The translations under genes were made by a program, and so were the position numbers. A stretch of DNA of 64,000 bases from Chaenocephalus aceratus (taxonomy: Eukaryota > Chordata > Actinopteri > Perciformes > Channichthyidae), in NCBI GenBank assembly GCA_023974075.1, contig JAMFTG010000168.1, positions 116,001 through 180,000 of the forward strand, in the 5' to 3' direction. Position 1 is the stretch's first letter; every line of letters begins with the position of its first letter. The notes under the pieces are model-generated. The model had not been told where the DNA came from, searched no databases, and worked only from the letters and a program-made list of their open reading frames with translations. Shown here piece after piece: positions 23,816 through 64,000 of this stretch.

Positions 23816-25390
23816 AGTATTGCTTATGGTAAACATGATGGGAAATGGACGATATTTACCGGCTTAGATCAAATAAATTAGCGCTTCAATATCAGCCTGA
23901 AAATCGTTACAATTTCCGGGTTTTTTGTGGTGGATATTACTAAACACTGAGCAGCTATTTAATTCAACACTAGCTGATTTGAACACAATGATTCAGGGTC
24001 CTTTGCATAACTGGTCATGCAGATATTCTTATCAAGAGGAAAAGTAATTTAGACGAATTGTTAATGTCAGTGTCTCCAAGTGAAGAGGAGTCAATGGAAA
24101 ACTGCCCATTTATTTTGTTCTGCAGCAGTAGATGTCAATTTACACGTCATTAAGTATCTCATCCGTTTCTAATTCAGAGCGCTTTGTGGTGTTTTTTTTA
24201 CCCCAATTTGCTCACAATTGTCATCTGCTCACAAATTCCTACCCAATGTCGCCGTAAAGCGTCGAATACAGACTGATGACCAGCGCCGCTAAACGTGATG
24301 AAAACTGAGACGGTGAACATGATTTTGTGCATGTGACTGCACAGAAGAGGAATGACAGTTTTTACAGTTAATTAAAACATGTATTAATCCTTTAGCGCTG
24401 CACCATCTATCAAATAAGTGCCTTTTTGCCATCAAAACAATACATCTTTAAGAGTGACTTAAGAGGCTTTCAGACGGAGATATTAAATCATTAAATTGAA
24501 AACAAACGTTATCCTTATCCTGCAAATAATTTAGAATATAGTGTTTGATGGTTTAAAGCTGAAACGGGTCCAAACACTTGTGTTATCTTTCACCAGAGAG
24601 AAAATCTTAAGTCTGAAAGCCACAAAACAAGAAAAACACAAAGAAATAACTGCAAACCGATTAACTTAATGACAAGCCTATAACAACATCTTCAAACCAA
24701 CCAAGTTTATTACCACAAAGAAAAAAGACGCATCACTTTGTACGAGCAAAACAAACGTCTGGTCATTTATTTATCCTAAATATGTCTCTAGGTGAGCGTA
24801 GAAACTTCAGGATATTAAAGATAACCAGTGTAGAAAACATAAGGATTTGGGCATTATTTTAAAGAGGAGACTCGGGTGTTTTGTTTGGCTCACAGACTGG
24901 AGATCCAAGTTTCAACAGTACATTCAACAGTTTAGGGTAAATCCACAACCCGAATCCAATAAACAAATAAAATATTAGGTTAAAGGTCATTTCTGAAGGA
25001 TTGTGTTTGGCCACTTCAATTTGAATTCTTAAATGTGCAATATTTTAGTTATCAATACAGGAGATTGTATTAATTCTTTGGACCTCACATTTTTTTTGGA
25101 ATATTCCGTTTCTTGCAACTAAAGAAAAAGCAGAACATTATGAAATTCAGGTTGTTTTTTAGTTTCTCTCGAGCTGCAGGAAACAGGGAATGCTCAGATG
25201 TTCCTCAAACAAACAAAAAACAAACAAACGGCCCACTTTTTTTTTTTGACAGTCAGATGTTTTTTAACCCAGATGAAATAGACCAATCACAGCGAGCCGT
25301 CGTCCAAATAAGGAAGTGACATCACTGATGCAGAAGCTGCAGGCTGTTGTTTGTAGACGATGATGACGATGAAGAAGCTGGAAATCCTTC
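23816..25390 (-). other. Intergenic, then putative bcap31 3' UTR
   Basis: On the - strand AATAAA occurs at 24706-24711 and 24766-24771, the only clustered poly(A) signals within 700 bases after the bcap31 stop. The UTR would therefore run from 25390 to about 24690. The rest is AT-rich with no gene. The 3' end is a prediction. Confidence 0.45.
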
Positions 25391-57055
<31,665 letters not shown>

Positions 57056-57063
57056 CCTGACTC

Positions 57064-57685
57064 CTGACAACAAAAACACAAACCTGGCATTAATGTTTAC
57101 ACTTTACAAAATAAAACCACATGTGCTAATAGTACAAGGCCCAAGCCGTCAGTCCACAGTGACGAAGTTACCTACGAAGTTACCTTCCTCACATCTTAAT
57201 AGCAGCAGAATTAAACACCGAATTTAATTCAGCTCCAATCAACATGTCCCGTTTGACTTTTCATTAATCTTATTCTCATTTGTTTTGGGTGCAACGATAC
57301 ATGGCTACAGTTTTATTGAGCACGAGATGTCTTTATAAAAGTGTGAAAATAAATTAGCTTCAAGCATTAAAACATTTTAAAAAGGTGGAATAAAGTATAA
57401 AAATAATCAAATGAAAAAACAATAAATAGCAAATAGAAACATATCTAAAGTAGAAAATACATATATGACAAATAACACACAAAATAAAATATTCTGGATA
57501 TATTCAAATGTTATATAAAAGACCAGCAACAGAAATATTGACTGACACTACAGGAGAGGATTACGCCTTCCTTATCATTTTATCTTGTAGTTTGAATATT
57601 CACAAATATCTGCAGCTTCAGAAATGTGTCTGTAAGGTTTGAAAACAAACACTGAGCTGAAACAACACGCAGGATATACTTTAAC
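57064..57685 (-). other. bcap31 intron 1, 3' part
   Basis: AT-rich, mostly unassigned. 57290-57540 has the A-rich 'aataaatagc' type sequence of old LINE tails. Confidence 0.5.
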
Positions 57686-58222
57686 TTAAAGGTCAACTAT
57701 TATGCTATTTTTAGGCATATATTATGGGTCTCAGATAAATATATAAAACATGTCTATGAAGAGTTTTGCTCAAAATACAAACAGATCATGCATTTTAGAC
57801 ATCGCTCTATTTCAGCCCTGTTAGAGAAACATTGATTTTTAGGTTGAAAAAAAAAAAAGAAGGAGGCGGAGCTAATGCCTGCTCAGAATTCTACCGGAGA
57901 TAAAGTTAAATTCTGCTGTGATGAAACGCCATCCTGTTCTAAACCACATCAAGGATTATTTCTGAAACAGTATGGAGCTCAAATGCCTTTTCTCTTGCGG
58001 GTTTATCACAAGGTGAGTTCCTTTTTTTTTTAATTTCCTGCTTTTTAAACATGTGCTCTCCAGTACAGGTTAGCTCTGAGTGTTAGCGAGGCTTGCTAAC
58101 GTAAACAAAGACGAGATTACGTCCAAAACACATCAGGCATTGTTTCTGATAGCAACTTTCTGTGGGTCCGCCGCCGATTTGACTTCATATCGGCAGCGAA
58201 TCTGTATCCGCTCGTTGTACCC

Positions 58223-61200
58223 ATAGACTGTATATATAAATGGACGTAGGGTCCGTGACGTCACCCATAGGATTCTGCAGAGTTGCCGTGAAGCCCTTAG
58301 TAGGCGGCGTCGGCCACTAACGGCTCAACAGTAACGTCAGAGTTCAACTCCCGCCTTCTCCAAATAAGGGCAAATAGGCGGAGCCGAGGCGGGACCTGCT
58401 GCCACCGAGCTGAAAGTTCCAGAGCTAGCTGAAGCTACCAAGCTAAGCTAACATGCTCCCCATCTGCACACTGCCGTCGCATTTTACGTTTCTAAGGTAA
58501 GCGGACATGAAACTATTCAGCAAAACTATAAATAATAATCTAAGTTATTGAGTTTTTAGCATAATACTTCAGAATCTTAAAACCCCTTAATGTTTGTATG
58601 CAATTGTGCTAAATTCAACACTGGAATCAAGCAAATATTAATATGTTTGCATGACATTAGTTATTTATATTTTGATATCACTTAACTATACGTTTAATAC
58701 ATTTAAGTCAAGCTAAGGTACATGTGATGGTAGCTAGTTAGTGCTCTTACCTGTGAGGCCTCCTCCAAACAGCATAATAACCAGACTGTATCATTAAAAC
58801 TAAGTACCAGTTCTAGATCCTTGACTTTAGACAAACAATTCAAAAGACAACATGTATTTAAAGACCAATCTTTATTTGAATGTGCCTCTTAACCTGAGAT
58901 ATTAGTTATACAGTAATAGTATTGACAATCTAAAAAAGCATTTATTATTTTCATTTTCCCCCTCTCATATTCAGTGTGGACGGATTGAGACAGCGTGGTG
59001 TCCAGAGAGCTGCAGAGACTTCAGGAAGAAACCTCCGTGTGATGGACGTCCTGTCTGTTGGTTTGGAGAGGACTGAGGGTCTTTCCTCTGCGAGGAGGAC
59101 CAGGGCTGATGGAGGAGCCCATGCTGGGCAAAGCAGGCCTACAGTAGTCTGTCACGTTATTTGACTAAATGTGTTTACTTATACATTTAATAGGTTTACA
59201 CCTTCTGTCCATATGTGCTTTTTATTTAAAACATGTTTGATTAACTTTTGGTTCACATTTCAATAAACTGTATTTGTATTTGCTCTCCTTTTGTCCATTA
59301 TTCTTACTGAAAATGTTAGATTACACATTCCCATCTGACTGAAGATTGTCCCCATTTATTTGTGACATTGCAAACTCTGCGGTACAAGGCACAAGTGATG
59401 TGAAGCTCATAAAGTGAGGCAAATAGAAATAATCAGCTGATGGAGTGTAGATGTGGAAATAGCTGCATTCGATCAGCTGACTGTTTTTACAATAAAAGTA
59501 GTTTCTTAGTGAATGTCCTGTACTGGTCTTAAAATCTCATAACATCAGCTTTTAATGTTCCTCTTGGATGCTCTTCTTGACCCTCAGAGAAGGAGACAAT
59601 GTCGTGTCTTTCAGGCATGTCCTTTCCTAACAAAAATGACAGGAAACCTATTATTGCAGAACAAGTGTGTTATTTATGAAAGCGGTGTGTTTGTGTGTTT
59701 AGGGGCTGTAGATATCATTATTTTGTAATGTTTTCTTTTTATTTCAACAATGAGCTACAAAGACAATCAGATTATGAATGAACAGTATGAAGTTCATCGA
59801 CATTGAAATATATGTTATTATCAAAATAATATTTAACTGTTACAAAACGTAGTGCAACTGTAGAAGCTTGCTCTGTTGTCTCACTGAAAGAATAACTTTT
59901 ACCACGTTTTTTACAGACAATATTGAGAGATAAATCTTTGCCTTCAATACATTACATTAGAAAGCTGACAAAGTCATATTGCTAAATATCTAAATGTAAC
60001 TTTTTGCATGGAAAAACCCCTCAACTTAACTGATGTGTAGGTGATCTAGTATTTAGTATTGTTTAATGGAATACATATCAGTGTATTCAAGTCAATACTT
60101 CATTCATTTAAACCAATATCTTTCTTGATTCTTTGTACAGTATGAAAAAAAGAGTCTTAGTACCTGTGCTGAAGTTCACTGCTGTGAGGAGTCCAGTTCT
60201 GTCTCTCACTCTCTGGTCCAGCCTGTCTGCATCACCTGGACACCTTAAACAAACAGATATATATATATATAAAGTACCATGTGTACAAACAATATAACTG
60301 ATTATCTTCTGTTGGATTGTGTATTGTCCGAGTCAGGGTCCTTTTTATTTTACTGTAACTTTGGAAGTTGTGTTACCAATGCTTACTGTTTATTTGATAC
60401 CCATTTGGTAATGCAATTAATAAAAACAACAAGGTTTGGGTTCGTTCTTCAGATGACTGACGTTAACGTGCAAGCTCGATAATGAACTCCAGCTCAACCA
60501 ACCATATTGTAATATCTAAGTAATCATCTTGAAATATGACATTAATAATTGTAATATACACACATCTTATTGTGAGGTTGATTTCACAACTACTTCGACA
60601 TTAGCTTGTCTACATACTTGAGCATAGCCAATTTAAATTAACCTTAGCGATGCAGTTCTACCAACATAATAAAATATCTCTAAGTTAAAAGGATGTAACC
60701 TTATTTGATCAACCTCAAACAGAAGCCGTTTGTTCAACAGTATTATCCCACTTAACACTTGTCTATTTCGTTTTAACCTTTATATATACAGTCTATGATT
60801 TTAACTTGGAGGCTACGATTACAATCGTTAGCACCGATGTAGCTACCACTAGCTTACATGCTAACCCAAGCCTTACCATTCATTACGTAGCTGATTAAAA
60901 TCATTAACACATAAATAAAGCATTCGAATTTCACTTACCGCATTCATGCACCGTCTGTTTTAACCGCAGAGCGAGTCACAATAGTCCGATATATAAGCAT
61001 GAAGAACAAACAACCACGGCCGGCTACAAGTTGTGTTTCCTGGATGAGCTGAGCAGGCAGAGTCCCTGTAGCTTCACGGAGCAGCTAGCAGAGAGACAAG
61101 AAGCTAGCAGCAGCAGGCACTTGACAGAGCCGTCACTCAACGTGACCACGCCCTAATTTATGCACACACTTTAAGACCTAATATAAATAAAAGGGTCGCG

Positions 61201-61443
61201 TTAGAAAACAATTCACTCTCAGATCCATAATCATGAAGGTGGAATCTAACTATATCGATAATAAAATGTATGGAGCCAGGGGTAGAAACATGTTTTTTTC
61301 TGCTGTAAAGTTGGGCATTTTAACATGGGGGTCTATGGAAATGGCTCCTTTCTGCAGCCATCGCCTATCGGCCAATATATGAACTGCAGTGTGTGGCACT
61401 TCCGTATTGGCTTCCCGGCTCTTCCCCAGAGTTTGCCGCTTGG
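58223..61443. mobile_element. 3.2-kb segment inserted in family Y with an 8-bp duplication
   Basis: Flanked by ttgtaccc on both sides (58215-58222 and 61444-61451); copy 1 shows the site unoccupied. The left terminus atagactgtatatataaatg has an inverse (tatatatacagtctatgat) at about 60780-60799, not at the far end, so the internal structure is composite. No transposase-like ORF is visible. Confidence 0.6.
58450..59285 (+). ncRNA. Candidate two-exon transcript unit, antisense in bcap31 intron 1
   Basis: A strong donor (AAG|gtaagc) follows 58496. A strong acceptor (ctctcatattcag) precedes 58975, and AATAAA lies at 59262-59267. Exon B (58975 to about 59285) has no ATG-initiated ORF of note and no known domain. 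The transcription start is unknown. It could equally be chance signals in repeat DNA. Confidence 0.3.
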
Positions 61444-61580
61444 TTGTACCCCCGTTTTTAGAGATTTGGGTACGGAGGAAAAGAGAGGGTTTTATTTTGT
61501 GACGCTGCGCGAGTTCCCTGACACACATATTTATGTATAAAAGACATCACAAAGTGCATTTTGCATGAAAGGTCCCCTTT

Positions 61581-61695
61581 AACATCGAGACGAAGCTGAG
61601 AGGATAATTAGAGGCCGGGTGTGATGAGTTTATTTTTGGACGTGTCAGAGAGCAACAGTTTGTAAACTTGATTTTGTAAATGGGTAATAGTATTA
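61581..61695 (-). other. bcap31 intron 1, short unassigned gap
   Basis: No element recognised between the family-Y end and the hAT-like element. Confidence 0.5.
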
Positions 61696-61703
61696 GAACA
61701 AAT

Positions 61704-61970
61704 TAGGGCTGCTCGATTATGGCAACAAATCTGATTATTTTGGTTAATAATTGATATCACGATTATTAAAAAACGATTATCCATTTACTTTGAAAACAAT
61801 CATTTAAAAAAAAAAAAAAAGGATTACCTTGAACTTTAAGTATAATTCAACTGAAAAAAATAAAACATTTAAAAAATAAATAATCGTTTTATTTTGATTA
61901 CGTTGTTTTCGAAATCGTTGCAAGCCAAAATCGTAATCGAGATTAAAATATGATTAATTGCACAGCCCTA
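61704..61970. mobile_element. hAT-like short element (267 bp)
   Basis: Termini tagggctgctcgattatgg and attgcacagcccta are inverted. Flanks gaacaaat (61696-61703) and gaacaaag (61971-61978) agree at 7 of 8. AT-rich interior with an A-run at 61807. Confidence 0.85.
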
Positions 61971-61978
61971 GAACAAAG

Positions 61979-62439
61979 ATGCACCAACTTAAACTGAAAC
62001 TAAAGTTAACCTCTGGTTCAGTTTCATCATCCAGGGCAAGAGCTCATCAAATCAAGGTAAGATCAACTTTATTGATTCCAAATTGGGATTTTTGTTTTTC
62101 CTACAGCAGCATAAAAAAACTAAACAAGGCATTGCACATAATTAGAAATTAAAAAGATTATAAATAATTAACAAAAATATAAATAAAACAGAACTAAAGA
62201 GTAGAAAATATACAAGTTTACCGTGATGGCATATTTCATTATATTGAGATTTACTTCAAATGCATTTTTAGAGAAATCACTTGATCTTTTTACATAACAG
62301 TTCATGCATTTTGCAACCGTACACCACAAATAATTAATATTTTGTATACCCCATAAATTACAGCATTCATTTACCCATTAGATGTAAAAATACATCTTTA
62401 ATGAACATATTTGGAATCACCCTGAGATCTAAGACAAGG
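61979..62439 (-). other. bcap31 intron 1, LINE tail
   Basis: 62050-62220 (aggtaagatcaactttattg...) resembles a reversed LINE 3' tail; the remainder is unassigned. Confidence 0.5.
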
Positions 62440-62912
62440 GTATATGCAGGAATCCTGAAGTCAAATGTAAGTCCTTTTAAGAGCTTTTTTAAGACCCTTT
62501 CCATACATTTTAAGACCTCATCTCCACTTGGAGTTTTAACCGGTTACCTTGGCGACACACTTCACCTCACATTGACTATACACAGTATTGATTGTCCTTC
62601 CTCCTTATCTTCCAACCATTTGGACGCAGACTTGCATTTCCCCATAACGATGCTGCTTAGCAACCGGCGTAAACGGACCTCCGCGCGCTATCAAGCAGTG
62701 AGCGCGCGACGTCCTGTTCAGATGACGTCAAACCCAACGGGATGCCAGAAATAAACTACACAGAATCACACCTACATTCAGGCAGACTGTAGAATACAAC
62801 CTCTCTGGACACTTTATATACTTATTGAAAACAAGCTACAAAATGTAACACCTTGGAAAATGCCCTTTAATAGCCTTAAGACCCTTTAAGACCCTGCGGA
62901 CACCCTGGATAT
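62440..62912. mobile_element. Family-T repeat, copy 2
   Basis: Matches 49574-50100 closely and in the same orientation, including gatgctgcttagcaaccggc and the final 'tgcggacaccctg'. Non-coding; the 117-codon ORF is inside the repeat. Confidence 0.75.
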
Positions 62913-63956
62913 TTTATTAGCAAACGACTGCCTCTCTACATCTGTTTACTTGCATCAGTACACGATGCCAAAGTAAATCAAACATAATGTAGGTAACAAA
63001 AACGGAAACATTACAAGTCAAAATATTTAAGTGGGTAAATACATTCAAAAGATAAAATACCAGTTCTGATTCTTGAGCCACTGTAGGAGAATCCAAATTG
63101 CAAAATATGTAGGGCACTCATATTGCTAAAAGCCTATAAAAACATATAATTGAATTAAACGAACTAAAGCCAGTGTGGAGGATCAGCTGACCGGTGGGGT
63201 GGGTGTGGCAGCAGCTGTGTCCTGCAACACTGCAACACACTGCCAACATCTCAGTGAAGAAACACACTGAACTTTGGCTTATTTTGGACATTAAAACACA
63301 CATTAAGACACAAGCAGCATAACCAATGTCTATACACTAGTTTTCTTTCTCTGTGGAACATATATTTTTCTATTTTAGAGGGACAGATTGAGTCCTCAAA
63401 AGGTGATTTAAATAAGGATACACGACACGCCTGGCAGGCTACATGTAAAACCTGTTTATTCTCTATTAACAGCTAAGATAGTTTGGATCTCGTCTATTGC
63501 TAAAACATATTGAACATCAACGCACACCACGTGAATATCGTTTAGGGTACATATATTAGCTTGAGTGAAACAGATTTAAGTATATGAAGTTAAAACAGAC
63601 AGATTTTAATAACGTGTGGATTTTGACAGGAAACCCAAGCTGTTTTTAAAAACGTGAATTAGTTGAGCTAATAGCTGAATGTCTTCGTGTATTTCCTGGA
63701 AATTAGCCACTTAGCTTGTAGGCCCCGTCTAATTCCTGCGTTGTATTCAGTCAGATATTCATGTGTAATGTAAAAAATCGTGTCTCCATGTCTGGTGTTT
63801 TCTCTGGAATGTGTGATGTTGAAATATCTGCTAACAACTGGATTTACTAAGTTAACAAACTTGGCGTTAAGTTAGCAAGCTAAACTAGTTAGCAGATGTT
63901 AGCTATCACAGGCGTTGCTAAGATAGCACCAGTTGTTAGTCAGCAGGGGAACGTAC
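62913..63956 (-). other. bcap31 intron 1, 5' part
   Basis: AT-rich with no recognised repeat. Near 63840-63930 'gctaac'/'gttagc' words recur. The sequence leads to a good donor (CTCAG|gtacgt on the - strand). Confidence 0.5.
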
Positions 63957-64000
63957 CTGAGACTATTCCCGCAGACACAGAGAAACTCGGGAAACACGGA
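63957..64000 (-). other. bcap31: Candidate bcap31 non-coding exon 1 (partial)
   Basis: On the - strand the sequence ending in tagtctcag is followed by gtacgt, a consensus donor. Human BCAP31 also has a non-coding first exon that splices just before the ATG exon. The 5' end and the promoter lie beyond the window. It could instead belong to another gene. Confidence 0.45.

Larger units (their letters stand above)
57686..61580 (+). mobile_element. Family-Y repeat, copy 2, split by a 3.2-kb insertion
   Basis: The left half 57686-58222 and right half 61444-61580 together match copy 1 at 7.4-8.4 kb. The ends ttaaaggtcaactattatgc and 'gaaaggtcccctttaa' form an imperfect inverted pair. Confidence 0.8.

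Overview
The window looks like ray-finned (teleost) fish nuclear DNA. It holds two interrupted vertebrate genes with GT-AG introns, very many (CA)n/(TG)n microsatellites, several families of short terminal-inverted-repeat (TIR) elements, fish-type LINE fragments and a tRNA-derived SINE. No bacterial or organellar features were seen. Exons were joined by hand from splice signals, reading frame and recalled family sequences; no alignment was run.

Gene layout. The + strand carries the last nine coding exons (1330-12607) of slc6a8, the Na+/Cl- dependent creatine transporter. They encode 374 residues running from TM5 to the C-terminus. The first part of the gene lies left of the window. The - strand carries all seven coding exons (57055 down to 25391) of bcap31, the ER membrane chaperone BAP31 (242 residues), plus a likely non-coding first exon at the right edge. 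The two genes converge tail to tail, as SLC6A8 and BCAP31 do on human Xq28, which supports both identifications. About 12 kb lies between their 3' ends.

Region by region. 1-12.9 kb: slc6a8, with introns holding CA/TG tracts, a SINE, LINE tails and nested TIR elements. 12.9-24.7 kb: intergenic, with a (CTT)n tract, a 57-bp minisatellite and TIR elements. 25.4-64 kb: bcap31, whose introns are swollen by a 4.9-kb array of 37-bp units, a 0.85-kb array of 16-bp units, hAT-like elements with target-site duplications, a TTAA-flanked piggyBac-like element, LINE fragments and a 3.2-kb insertion inside another repeat.

Most notable observations. (1) Ten splice sites in both genes are abutted by CA/TG microsatellites with one consistent polarity: TG before acceptors and CA after donors, in the sense of each gene. 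bcap31 exons 4 and 5 are therefore each bracketed by complementary tracts. (2) The 37-bp array is open in all three + frames, giving ORFs up to 1710 codons. It appears to be an internal amplification of one dispersed element, not a gene. (3) Several insertions can be ordered in time by nesting. (4) Fish BAP31 lacks both AAVD-G caspase sites of the human protein. No new enzymatic or defence system was found.
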